Assembly (NCBI GenBank): GCA_907163345.1
Contig: CAJQUN010000058.1
Location: 682,001-746,000 of the forward strand
Direction: 5' to 3'
Length of the DNA: 64,000 nt
Source: Haberlea rhodopensis
Lineage: Eukaryota; Streptophyta; Magnoliopsida; Lamiales; Gesneriaceae
The translations under genes were made by a program, and so were the position numbers. Position 1 is the stretch's first letter, and each line of letters starts with the position of its first letter. The notes below the pieces were generated by a model. The model was given only the letters and a program-made list of their open reading frames with translations, was not told the DNA's origin and ran no database searches. Below are positions 10,450 to 20,285 of this stretch, in pieces.

Positions 10450-13023
10450 TGATGACCAGGGATTATAGATGTTAATCCCGGAGAGTTAATAACCCCTAAA
10501 GTTGTTCTGACGTGGCGATTTGGAGTTTAATCGCGGTGTTGGGCCTTCCGGGCTCGTCTATTTGAGTAGTTGGGATCGTTGGATCCCGAGGTTGAGATTG
10601 TATTCTCATTTCGGTGAAAAACCTAAGAGTTGGGTTTTTAGTGTGACTCGGGATCTGGGGTGCTTTGTGTGGGCACCGGTAGGGGGTTTTGGAGTTAGAG
10701 AGAGGATTTTTGAAAACAGATGATTTTTAATGAATCATGATGTATTTGTGGGGCTATTGGTATTTTGGGAAATTTTGCTATATATACCAGTTGAACCCGA
10801 GATTTTAATTTTAGAAATCATTTCCTTCCACCTTGCCCGCCTCTCTCTCTCTCCCCGCACCCATTTCCCGTCGCCCCAACCCCCGCGCATAAAAGCGCCG
10901 CGCCCGCCGCCGTCCGGCCACCATCCGGCGCGTCCGGACCGCCGCTGGCTTCGTCTCTCCGAGGCGCAGCTTTCCACACCGGTAATTTGAAGTTTCGTCG
11001 AGGATCGCGTTCGGATTTACCAGAAAAGCGCAGGGGTTCGAAATTTCGAATCTGTCCGATTTGGGGCTCGATTTTTGGTATGTTTTTGGGGCTTTTCTTC
11101 AGGCGTTTTTGGGGCGTTTTGTGCTGTTATATGGGTCGAAAATTTCATACTTTATGGTTCAAAAATTTGTTGCCAATTAGTTCGAATTATGGTGTTCTTT
11201 TTTTCGAAAATCTTGCTGATTTTTGGATAAATTTTTATGCTTCACATGGTTCAGCTTTTGAGACTCTTTGGTGATGCTTAATGGTTCGAATTGTGATGTT
11301 AGGGTTCGATTTTTAGGGGTTTTGGCAGGGGGCGGTGATTCTTGTTATTGATCGATTAATTCATGTTTTAGATGAATTATGGTGCTTAATTGGGTTCGAA
11401 TTGTGATGTTAGGGTTCGAAAATTGAAAGGTGGTTCTTGAGCAATTTTCGTTGATGTCTCATTCGATTTCCCTCCCTGCATATGCCCTGCCCCGGGTCTT
11501 TTAAATGGTTAATTGTCGTGTGTTGACAATATTGTTTTTGTATAAGGGTTATGGGTGTGCTTGAGCATGGGTTGCATGTTCGTAAATAATTGTGAATTAT
11601 TTACCGTGTTAGCACATCGTTCCTCGGGGCATGGAACTCGAGCAAGGTTTGGCTCGGACTTCGGAGATTTAAGGTACGTACGACGTACGAGCATTACTTT
11701 ATATGAGAGCATTTGTAAAATGCATAATGTATTTTGATTGCATTGTTGTGCGTATGGTTATATATATATGTGTTGATATGGCTATGGAACGAGCTAATCT
11801 TGATATCGCCGCCACAAGCGTGCGTGTTATTAGAGTTGTATAACCTCATAAGATATATGGGGTACTGGATGTATATGACCATTGTAGAGCATTGAGATGC
11901 CTGAGAATGATCGTGGAATCATGTATTCATTATAAGACATGTGAGATGTATAAGTAAAATGGAGAATTGGTAAAATAAATGCTAGGCATTTGAGCTATCT
12001 GTGATTGATAGCGAGGTTGAGAAATCAGTATTTGATATTGAGATATCCATATTTGCCTGTATAATGAATTTGGAATCACTATATATTGATATTCGAGAAT
12101 TAGGCATGCGATGAGTTAAATCAATGTGTTGATTTACTGATTTTTGAGATTTGATGAGTTTGATGATTGTGAGAACAGGGACAGTACACGGAATCCCGGA
12201 TGAGGACGTTGTCATCCAGAGAGTATCATTTAAAATTCATTAGTATTTACTTTTGTTGTAAATTATGAATTTCATTATTGTGATTATGGGATTTTGTGTA
12301 TTGGTATGCTCACCCCGTTGGGGGCTGTCTCTGTTGGGGCAGGTGAACAGGTACATCGATGGCTTTGGAGCTGAGCTCGAGCTGTTGATTGGATGTACTC
12401 CCAGGATCGTGGTACCAGGGCTTGATGGAGCACGGTATCGTATAGGGTACTTATATACACCCGAGGGTTATATACACATTTATGATGCTCGCATGTTAGC
12501 ACGGTTATACTTGTATATGGGTTGTATATAAAGGCATGAGCCTTTCTCTCTTTCATTCTATGTTGCATGCAATTAAGGGTAGAATTGCTAATGATATGAG
12601 AGTCATTGGTGTATTATGTGGGTGTTGAAACCCATTTTTGTTGTCTTATGTGTGGTGTCTTCCCTGGCTGGGAATTTACTTAGTGTTGCTGTTTTCTGTT
12701 GAGTATTGTGTTTTCCCTGGCCGGGAATTATGTTATGTGATGTGCTTTTGTTTCGGGATAGCTCAATTTATGGGGAGACTCTGCCCAAATTTTTATAAAA
12801 GTCCACAATGTAAAAAGTGGTGTAATGGGGATGGTAATGGGCGAAATCTATGAGTCTATTTGTTGGTAGAGATGATCTTATAACGTTGAATATTAAAGAA
12901 ATTTTGTAATTGTCATTCAATGGTAAAGTATCATCTGAGTTCCCGATTGATTTTTATTGAAAGCATGTGCCACACATAATGATTAATACACTAATCAAGG
13001 GTTAAGGGCTTGGGGTCCTTACA
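10450..13023 (+). repeat. LTR copy B (complete) of the non-coding element
   Basis: Runs from TGATGACC to ...GGTCCTTACA, 2.57 kb. U3 (10450-10777) contains more perfect hairpins: GGGATT/AATCCC (10459-10479), GCGATT/AATCGC (10515-10534), GGGATC/GATCCC (10572-10587). A GC-rich leader at 10840-10985 follows the TATA box. The part from 11180 matches LTR copy A. Confidence 0.8.
10778..10788 (+). promoter_or_regulatory. TATA box of LTR copy B
   Basis: CTATATATACC lies about 330 bases into the LTR, just upstream of an unusually GC-rich stretch with CT repeats. This fits a U3/R boundary with transcription starting near 10810-10820. Confidence 0.55.
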
Positions 13024-13224
13024 TTAGTGGTATCAGAGCAGTGGTTAGCTCTTTGGGGCTGTTAAAGGCCTGGAACATGCTGATAGGGATGGGTAGCACA
13101 TATTTATGCATGATAGTAGCTAGTGTTGTGTGACACAACTATTTTGCTTATGTGCATTTGTAACATGTGATCATAGTAAAACGATTATATGTCATGACAT
13201 CTATAGGATCATAATATAATCTGT
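13024..13224 (+). repeat. Start of a second internal domain, truncated
   Basis: The 201 bases after LTR B repeat 6273-6473 almost exactly, including the primer binding site. They end at AATCTGT, where sequence switches abruptly to the Sirevirus integrase-RT linker on the minus strand. A simple LTR insertion would not leave internal-domain sequence outside its LTR. Confidence 0.8.
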
Positions 13225-14250
13225 GTCTCTTGACCTGTTAGCTTCATTCTCATCATCACTGTTAGCTTCGAGATGGATATTTTTCATCTGATTTTGAATT
13301 GATTCCTTGTTACCCTCAATACATAAAGATTCATCAAACACTACATGAACTGATTCTTCTACAGTTAAAGTGCGATTATTGAAGATGCGAAAAGCTTTAC
13401 TAATGGATGAATATCCTAAGAATATTCCATTATCTGATTTAGCTTTGAATGCTGTAAGATGATTCTTACCATTATTGTGAACGAAGCATTTACATCCAAA
13501 TACATGAAGGTGAGAGATAGACGGTCTGTTACCAGTCCATACTTCATATAGAGTGAGATTCAACTTCTTGTTAATCATAGATCGATTTTGAGTGTAGCAT
13601 GCAGTATTTACAGCTTCTGCCCAGAACTTTTGGGAAATACCAGAATCTCCAAGCATTGTCCTTGCTGCCTCTTTAAGCGTTCTGTTCCTTCGTTCTGCAA
13701 CTCCGTTTTGTTGAGGAGTTCGAGCGGCTGAAAATTCATGCTTAATTCCTTGATCTTCTAGAAAGAATTCAAGATTCTGATTTGAAAATTCAGTGCCTTT
13801 GTCACTTCGAATCCTATCTATGCTTGATGATTTCTCATTCTGAGTGCGTTTCAGCAGCTTGATCAATTTTGGACCGGTCTGATCTTTACTGCTAAAAAAT
13901 ATAGTCCATGTAAAACGTGAGTAATCATCAATAATAACAAGAGTATACCGCATTTCCCCTAAACTTGTTATTGGTATAGGACAAAACAAGTCCATATGTA
14001 ATAGTTCTAAGCAGCGTGAGGAGGATTTGGCATTCTTGTTTTTGAAGGATGATCTGATCTGTTTGCCCATTTGGCAAGCTTCACAGATCTTATCCTTGGC
14101 AAAGTCGATCTTGGGCAGACCGACAACTAAATCATGTTTACACAGGCTAGAGATAGTCTTAAAGTTGAGATGATTCAAGCGTTTATGACATAGCGAGTGT
14201 TTATTATCATTATTCGCGATGAAGCAAGTAGGATTATCAGGTTGAGCAAA
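13225..14250 (-). pseudogene. Sirevirus integrase
   Basis: Minus-strand frame encodes the zinc-binding domain (CHKRLNHLNF ... CEACQMGKQ) and the rve core with the full catalytic triad: D in HMDLF, D in RSDKGTEF, E in NGVAERRNRT. The GKQ/AEA region and ...WTGNRPSISHLHVFGCKCF are typical of Ty1/copia integrase. An in-frame TGA at about 14251-14253 separates it from the protease. It stops in the acidic IN-RT linker (NRSRDT) where the non-coding element begins; RT and RNase H are absent from the window. The fold looks intact but the polyprotein cannot be completed. Confidence 0.85.
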
Positions 14251-14253
14251 ATT

Positions 14254-14600
14254 TCAGTGAATCTTATATGTATTTCCATTTCTGATTCCTACAAGCATGG
14301 TCATACCGTCTGATGATTTAACAGTGCAAGTGTGTTTGTGAAATTCTACAGCATAACCATTATCACATAGTTGACTTATACTGATCAGATTATAGCATAA
14401 ATTTTCAACTAACAGCACATCATTGATAGTAATATTACCATGGACAATCTTACCCTTGCCCACAGATTATCCTTTGAGTTATCCCCGTAGATGATCTTGG
14501 GTCCATTACATTCTGTGACTTCAGACAGCAGCTCGACGTTTCCTGTCATGTGACGAGAACACCGACTGTCTAAGTACCAGTCCGGCCTTTGTTTCTTCAG
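14254..14600 (-). pseudogene. Sirevirus protease, damaged active site
   Basis: The protease reads WYLDSRCSRHMTGN at about 14565-14530. Copia proteases normally carry D-S-G-C-S-x-H-M-T-G, so the catalytic glycine is replaced by arginine. A frameshift around 14465-14475 moves the frame before GKGKIVHGN, which continues in frame to the stop at about 14252. It would process Gag-Pol, but with these lesions it is inactive. Confidence 0.75.
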
Positions 14601-14674
14601 TACCTGTCATCAAGCATAATTACTGTTGGTACCCAATCCTACTTGGGTCCAGAACGGATTAGCCCTTTGGGAAC

Positions 14675-15127
14675 TCACACATGTATCAACTTTAATGGCT
14701 TGTGTGTGTCTGCTATGATGTGAGCTGATCTGTTTCGATATTGTGTGTGATAATGTGTGCGATATGGAAACCTTTGATTCTTATGAGGTAATCTATATCT
14801 TCGTTGAACTGGTTTTGAGTTATAGTAGTTGGATGGTCTTCCTTGCCTTAGATCTTGCACCTTTAGATTTGGTTTGATAGACACAAAGCTTGCTGGTGCC
14901 TTTTCTTTGGCTTGGTTAACGTACCCAATTCCTCTTCTCAAACCTTGATCCCCGAAGGAGACTCCCGTTTGAATTGTAGGCGCTTCAGTTTCATATACTG
15001 TGCTGGATCTAACAAATGTCATTTGTTTGATTTTGTTCTTTACCAGCAACAGTTCAGATTCATCTTTGGTGCAGTCTTTGATATCAAAGCCTATGCCGGT
15101 GACATCACCGACATTTCTTTGTACCTC
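14675..15127 (-). pseudogene. Sirevirus Gag C-terminal / Gag-Pol linker region
   Basis: After the gag stop the same transcript continues with GFDIKDCTKDESELLLVKNKIKQ and then a basic linker rich in Tyr, Arg and His. This is the long extension between Gag and protease seen in the Sirevirus (SIRE/Maximus) lineage. It is out of frame with the neighbouring pieces and has stops on both sides. Confidence 0.55.
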
Positions 15128-16591
15128 TTACAATTCTTCCAGTGATGCTCTTGATTTTGTCCATGTTTTGAAGATATGAGAAAGCTTAGCATTTTGTGTG
15201 CTAATTCTCTTATTTTCTTCATGGAGCTGATCGTAAGAGATTTTCAGCTTATTCAGCTCGATCTGTAGATTATTGCACTCACCTAGCTCAAAGCAGCTTG
15301 GTTTGATATGCTCATCTATTTGATCATTGGCCTTAGCTTTAGTTTTCTCAAATGATTCAGCTAAAATTCTATAATCATTAGCCATGTCTTGCAGTGCGGA
15401 CATAAGCTCTTCACGTGTGAATTCATTTGAGTCAAGATCAAATACCTCGTCAGTTTGACTCATTTCTTCGTCTGCCATTAGACATTGAATATCTTCTTCG
15501 CTTTCGCTGGATGAATATTCGGAGCTTTCTGAATCTGAGTCAGTCTGAGCCCACTTGCTGTTTCCTTCCTCTGCTACTAGGACCTTTTGGGACTTCCCAT
15601 GATGATTTTTATCTTTGTAGTGCTTCTTTTTCTTGTCATCACGATGCTTTTCTTTTCGTTCTTCTTTCTTCGGTCTGGTGCAATCTGCAATAAAGTGTCC
15701 GGTCTTACCACAATTGTAGCAAGCCTGATCATTAACAGCATCGTCTTTTCTCGATTTATAGTGATGAGAAGGTTTAAAATTCCTTTTATTCTTAGACATG
15801 AATTTACCAAATTTCTTGATAAATAATGACATAGCATCATTACTTATCTGTTCGATAGATCGATCTGTTGAGGGGGTGGTCTGGTCTGGAATGGCTGCCA
15901 ATGCTTTGTTTGGTTGAGAGATGAATGGCTCTGCTTCACCTCTGGTGATTAGTTCAAACTCATATGCCTTAAGATCTGCGAACAGATCATGAAGTTCAAC
16001 TTTGTTCAGATCTTTAGACTCCCTCATTGCAATGGTCTTTACATCCCATTCTTTTGGCAAAGCTCTCATTACTTTCAGAGCAATCTCTCTGTTAGAGTAT
16101 TCCTTGCCCAGACCATTTAGTTCGTTGATAATATCAGTAACTCTTTCATCAAACTCGTTTAGAGTTTCTCCAATCTTCATTTTTATGCTCTCGAATCTTT
16201 GTAGAACAACAGTCAGCTTGTTTTCCTTAGTCTGGTCGTTCCCTTCACATAGCTGTGCTATCTTCTCCCATATTTCTTTAGCAGTTGAGCACATTTTGAT
16301 TTTACTGAATATATTCTTGTCCAACATCTTGAACAAGATGTCTTTGGCAACATTGTCTAGGTTTGCTTTCTTTCTTTCTTCATTCATCCAGAGGGATCTG
16401 TCCTTCTCGACCATTTGGGGTTCACCACCAGTAATGGAGGCTGCTGTATTTACTTTCAGAATTTTCATTGGTCCATCAGTGATGACGAACCACATATCGT
16501 CATCATGTGATGCCAGATGAGCTTGCATTCTGATTCTCCAATCATCATAGTCTTCTTTTGAGAACATGGGAATCTTGTTGAATGATACCAT
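15128..16591 (-). CDS. Sirevirus Gag, 487 codons
   Basis: Starts MVSFNKIPMFSKEDYDDWRI, the usual Sirevirus Gag start. Residues 1-230 form the copia capsid-type domain (UBN2/retrotran_gag_2). A basic stretch at 265-285 leads to a CCHC zinc knuckle, CYNCGKTGHFIADC, at 291-304. A Lys/His-rich tract, an acidic Ser-rich tract (350-366), MADEE at 372-376, and a predicted coiled coil in the last 90 residues follow, all typical of this lineage. It packages element RNA into virus-like particles. The start is 33 bases from the primer binding site. It is open from end to end, unlike pol. Confidence 0.85.
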   Translation of the reverse strand: MVSFNKIPMFSKEDYDDWRIRMQAHLASHDDDMWFVITDGPMKILKVNTAASITGGEPQMVEKDRSLWMNEERKKANLDNVAKDILFKMLDKNIFSKIKMCSTAKEIWEKIAQLCEGNDQTKENKLTVVLQRFESIKMKIGETLNEFDERVTDIINELNGLGKEYSNREIALKVMRALPKEWDVKTIAMRESKDLNKVELHDLFADLKAYEFELITRGEAEPFISQPNKALAAIPDQTTPSTDRSIEQISNDAMSLFIKKFGKFMSKNKRNFKPSHHYKSRKDDAVNDQACYNCGKTGHFIADCTRPKKEERKEKHRDDKKKKHYKDKNHHGKSQKVLVAEEGNSKWAQTDSDSESSEYSSSESEEDIQCLMADEEMSQTDEVFDLDSNEFTREELMSALQDMANDYRILAESFEKTKAKANDQIDEHIKPSCFELGECNNLQIELNKLKISYDQLHEENKRISTQNAKLSHIFKTWTKSRASLEEL

Positions 16592-16624
16592 CAGCTCAAG
16601 TGTCTTTGATAATTAAGACGACCT

Positions 16625-16636
16625 GCTCTGATACCA
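16625..16636 (-). other. Sirevirus primer binding site
   Basis: Minus-strand TGGTATCAGAGC, complementary to initiator tRNA-Met, lies two bases from the 5' LTR end (CTAACA). It fixes the LTR boundary at 16639. Confidence 0.85.
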
Positions 16637-16638
16637 CT

Positions 16639-17555
16639 TGTTAGGATCGGTCCTGAGTGTTTAGAGGGGGTGAATGAACACTCCTATTAAAAATAATCCT
16701 TTGTGATTTCTTTCGGAGTAGTGAAAGAAATCTGTTTCTTAATCAACTTATCTGCAGAACAGACCACCGAATATTTTAGTGCGGAACAGTCTGTTCTTAG
16801 ACTAGTAAGAACGGCTCGATGGCTTGAATAGTATAACGAGTGCAGAATGATAAAAGACAGAATATGTTTCTGGAAGTTCGAAGGTGGTGTAATCCGTCTA
16901 CGTCTCCCCTTCTTCCAATTAAGGAAGGATTCCACTAGAAGACTTTGATTTATACAATCCTGTTGTACAAACCCGATTCAGCTGGATTTACCTCACTACC
17001 AGACTGAAACTCCTAGTCTCTCGATCTGTTCAGACACACACTGTCTGACAGTTACAATTGATTCTCACTTCTCTATCTTAGTAAAGAATACAGAAGATAG
17101 ACTAATTTTGTCTATGCACACAGTGATCCTGAGATGATCAAATATTAAAATATGCTTGTGCTTATGAAAACTTTCGGCTCGAGAATATCTGAACTTGTAA
17201 GCTTGCGCTGTTTTGTTTTCTTTTGCGTTTTTCGATTGATCAGACTCTCTCCTTGAGCTTTTTAGTTGCATCCTTATATAGTTGTATATACCAACGACAT
17301 TATTTCCCTTTATGTGCAACTCTTGACTCTGCTTAAACTCTGAGTAAGCTACAGACTTATTCTTTTAGGCACTTGCCATTCTGGTTCATGCTTTCGACGA
17401 CTGTCAGGTGAGCTCTTCTTTGTCTTCTTACATTTTATGGTAATCTTCAGTCCTTGGTCTTTTTCAGCATTAATTACAACATTAAATGCTTCAATAAATA
17501 GCCGTTAATGATTCAGACTGAAGAGCAAAGTTTATTCAACTTTGTCTGCTCTGAT
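16639..17555 (-). repeat. Sirevirus 5' LTR, truncated
   Basis: Matches 1520-2440 of the 3' LTR. The last ~175 bases (the U3 start) are missing: homology ends near 17550 at GCTCTGATA. Just beyond, GAAGCTTCAGAACAGC (17570-17585) is the reverse complement of a piece of the same U3 (near 2449-2464), so a small inversion accompanied the truncation. Confidence 0.8.
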
Positions 17556-17707
17556 ACACAGATCGAAGCTTCAGAACAGCCCAATTTTTCCAACCCGCCA
17601 GCAAAGTTTATTAAACTTCGTAGAATTCTGTATTACGAGGCTTGTTGATTTTGAATTATATTTAGAATCAACGCCGGTGTTATCGACACTGGTCTCAGGG
17701 TGTGACA
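17556..17707 (+). repeat. Gypsy LTR, second part
   Basis: Resumes the LTR that begins at 258 and ends with GGTCTCAGGGTGTGACA, a typical chromovirus-type LTR terminus. The first ~30 bases hold the inverted Sirevirus fragment. Confidence 0.5.
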
Positions 17708-17959
17708 AAAATCATCCTAAAAAATCTACAAATAAAAGTGTTGAGTACTGAGTGAAATACTTTATATTCTAGATTTTCTTGTCTTCTTTGTTATCAATAA
17801 AGAAGTAATCTCCTTGAGGGTTCTTGAGTGGACGTAGCCCAATTTGAGGTGAATCACTATAAATGTTGGTATTCATCTTATTCAATTGTCGATGATGTGC
17901 TTGTGATATCCGCTGCGTAATTACTTCAATTATATGTTGATTTCTCTGATACCCCAACA
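17708..17959 (+). repeat. Copia LTR fragment (first copy of a family)
   Basis: The same LTR type occurs at 20286-20708 and 21629-22002. It ends GATACCCCAACA at 17959. Its 5' part is missing and it has an 18-base internal deletion compared with the third copy. Together with downstream sequence it forms a duplicated block with 21735-22187. Confidence 0.7.
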
Positions 17960-18090
17960 TGTATGTGGAGAGCAAAACTTTACGACTATTACGAAAACAT
18001 TTTGTAGTATTTTTTCCTGAACCAAGTGTTTTATTAAGTTCTTAAGTGTAACTATTATTTTCAAAATAAATTCTATTTACTATTTTTAAG

Positions 18091-18511
18091 TAGAGATGTG
18101 AAAACTGTCATGTCAGTGCGATCCAAACAGGATGGCCCACCCAATACACAGCCCAAACAAATTGGGTCCATTTGGGCCCACCTGCTAGCGGGTTGGAAAA
18201 CCCCCAACCCAACCAAGGCGGGTCTCGAGTCCTAGGCCAACCTTTAAAAAATAAAAAAAAATTATTTCACTATATTTTAATGAATCATATTTTAATTAAT
18301 TAATCCAAATTTTATTATAAATTACTTCACTGATCCAACGTGCGGCCAACTCGCCAACCCAAACGAGCGCGCCAACTCGCCAACCCAAACGAGTTGGTGC
18401 ATTTAGGCCCGCTTGGAAAATACTACAACCCAACCCACCGATTTGGTTGGTTGGTCATCAGTGAGTTGGATTTGGCTAACCCGACGGAACCAACCTATTT
18501 TGACAGCTCTA
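18091..18511. mobile_element. hAT-type MITE
   Basis: Termini are TAGAGATGTGAAAAC on the left and, reverse complemented from the right, TAGAGCTGTCAAAATAGG. The 8-base flanks TTTTTAAG and ATATTAAG agree at six positions. The interior has GGCCCACC/GGGTTGG motifs in both orientations and an AT-rich core, and no coding. A related copy lies at 39086-39470, and the left 60-90 bases occur again at 22132-22187. Confidence 0.7.
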
Positions 18512-18519
18512 ATATTAAG

Positions 18520-19060
18520 TACTCCTGATCAAGCATAGATAGCTTTAATGTCCCAAAAACCCGAATCATAAAATAGAACTCTTGCCTTCTCCATCTTTTA
18601 TTATCTTCTAAAGTGACTTCCAAAGGGTTGTTCTACTAAATCTTTTACCAGTAGCTTGTAGAGGTTGATTAGTAGGAAGAGAAAAGTGTACTAGGCATAA
18701 TCTGGTTTTCTTCCTTATAAGCTTTAAATAATCATGGCAGTAGATAATTAGTTCGTAGAGAGCATGATAATAGGAATGTTGAATAATGGTAGAGTAAGCA
18801 TGCTAGAATGGTAACAATAACAGATAGATCTTGGTCTCGGTAATCTTTAGTAGTAACTCAGCTGGGTTTACCTAAGCTTAGAATTAATCTAGTAACGAAC
18901 ACTATGATTTAAGAATAACCGATACATACTTCACATTTTCTAGATAACAAGAATAAATGTGAACACATGCCAGTAAATGCTTGAAATATGTGTATATGAC
19001 GGGTTTTTTAATTATATAACTCCTATTTTAATAGTATTTATAAAAATAACCCAAATATTT
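18520..19060. other. No feature recognised
   Basis: AT-rich unique-looking sequence without long open frames, terminal repeats or RNA gene boxes that I can see. Confidence 0.5.
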
Positions 19061-19081
19061 TTTTTTCTTAAACTAACCGAT

Positions 19082-19352
19082 GTTGCTAACTCAGTTGGTG
19101 ACAAAACTAAAAATTATATTAATGTCGCCATCTGAGACAGCGACAAACAAAAAAATTATTTTTTATTGTTGTCGCAATCTGAGATGACGACAACATTAAT
19201 TTTTTAATAGATATCGCCATCTGAGATGGCGACATCAATAAAAAAATTATTTTTTTATTGTTATCGCCATCTCAGCTGGCGACAACAGTGAAATCTGGAA
19301 ACCCTAGCTGCCTGCCGGTCAAACTCATTGGTGTCGCCATCTGAGATGGCGA
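19082..19352 (+). repeat. Six spaced hairpin boxes upstream of the PMD relic
   Basis: The arms GTCGCCATCT and AGATGGCGAC, separated by one base, recur with variation at about 19082, 19124, 19171, 19213, 19263 and 19333, spaced 40-70 bases apart. Spacers are AT-rich (AATTATTTTTTATTG type). The cleanest copies (19214-19232) are perfect palindromes around a central base. They lie just before a GC-rich leader and the PMD reading frame. Confidence 0.8.
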
Positions 19353-19534
19353 TGGTGTCTGGCGACACCAACTGAAACCCTAACATTCTTTATATCTTCT
19401 CGCCCGCCGCTCAAACGCTCAAAAAACATATTTTCATTTGAAGGAACAGAGCAAGGCGGCGAGAGTTAATTTTTTTTATCAAAATTACCGAGCAACGAGA
19501 GAACTTCATCTCTTTTCCAAATTACATAATCAAG

Positions 19535-19603
19535 GTAAGTTTTTTTTTTTGTTATTATTTGATTTTAGGTAAGTTTTTTATTTTTGTTATTATTTGATTT
19601 TAG
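19535..19603 (+). repeat. Tandem duplication of an intron-like unit
   Basis: Two adjacent 34-35 base units each begin GTAAGT and end GATTTTAG, separated by a T-rich tract. Each looks like a splice donor, polypyrimidine tract and acceptor. They follow the sequence CATAATCAAG and probably mark the first intron of the PMD transcript. Confidence 0.5.
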
Positions 19604-19802
19604 ATAAATTATGATGATATATATATTGAGAGTATATTTTTTGTTGGTGTATATTTTGGCGGCGATGTGGATGGTGAAAGGTTGGCTCCGGCTAGTGCGG
19701 CGGCTGGTTGTCGGCGATGGGTTGGCGGTGGTCGTGGGCAGCCGGCGGGTAGTGGTTGTAATGTTGAGATTAATGTTGATAATTTTTTGTATTATATTTC
19801 AG

Positions 19803-20279
19803 GATGGATCAAATGAGACAACCAGGCCCGGTTGACACACATCTTTTGTCATTACAGTCTTCACATCGATCTGATGATGAATGGGGAGGTGATATGGATA
19901 GCATACTGCGTGCGAGAAACCCAGATAGCTATTTTGGGATATGTGTCCACTAGATATACGTGTTATTAATTTGTTGCACGTGATTGGATTTTATGGCATA
20001 TGTAGGTGTGGTAAGATTGATCTTGACATTCATATGATCATTGCTTTAGTTGAGAGACAGCGCCGTGAAATACACACATTTCATCGTAGATCGGGAGAGG
20101 CGTCTATCACACTGCAAGACATTGCAGTAATATGGTCATTGTCCGTAGATGGCATCATAGTGTCGGGGATAGATTATGATAGGACTCTACCCGAATGACA
20201 AGAATATTGCCATACATATTTAGGATTCACACCAGAAATCAAAGATTTTAAAGGTGCGAGGTTGAGATTAGTTGCATTG
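19803..20279 (+). pseudogene. Plant mobile domain (PMD) protein fragment
   Basis: After a plausible acceptor (TATTTCAG, 19794-19801) the frame starts MDQMRQPGPVDTHLL and reads into SILRARNPDSYFG. A one-base shift then gives MCPLDIRVINLLHVIGFYG, CGKIDLDIHMIIALVER, HTFHRRSGEASITLQDIAVI and SVDGIIVSG. These are the conserved blocks of PMD (MAIL1/MAIN-like) proteins, a family shared by host genes and transposons. A TGA at 20197-20199 replaces the usual Trp in LPEWQEY, after which the frame continues to VALNNH before copia LTR sequence. Only the N-terminal third of the domain remains. Confidence 0.75.
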
Positions 20280-20285
20280 AATAAT

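Larger units (their letters stand above)
4431..13224 (+). mobile_element. Non-coding LTR retrotransposon (LARD-like), tandem LTR-INT-LTR-INT' block
   Basis: The segment holds, in order: the 3' 1.84 kb of an LTR (4431-6272), a primer binding site, a 4.2-kb internal domain without recognisable gag or pol (6273-10449), a complete 2.57-kb LTR (10450-13023), and 201 bases of the next internal domain (13024-13224). LTR copies differ at about 22-25 of 1840 positions by eye. The end-of-pol motif, polypurine tract and tRNA-Met type primer site suggest descent from a chromovirus gypsy element that now depends on proteins in trans. It replaces the RT/RNase H part of the Sirevirus. No flanking target duplication is recognisable, so rearrangement, not a simple insertion, shaped it. 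Confidence 0.75.

Noticed and set aside
10735..10977. Arg/Gly-rich minus-strand frame of 80 codons
   Set aside because: By-product of the GC-rich LTR leader; the opposite frame is equally open and no motif is present.
15427..16520. Plus-strand frames of 79-172 codons
   Set aside because: Antisense shadows of the Sirevirus Gag coding region.
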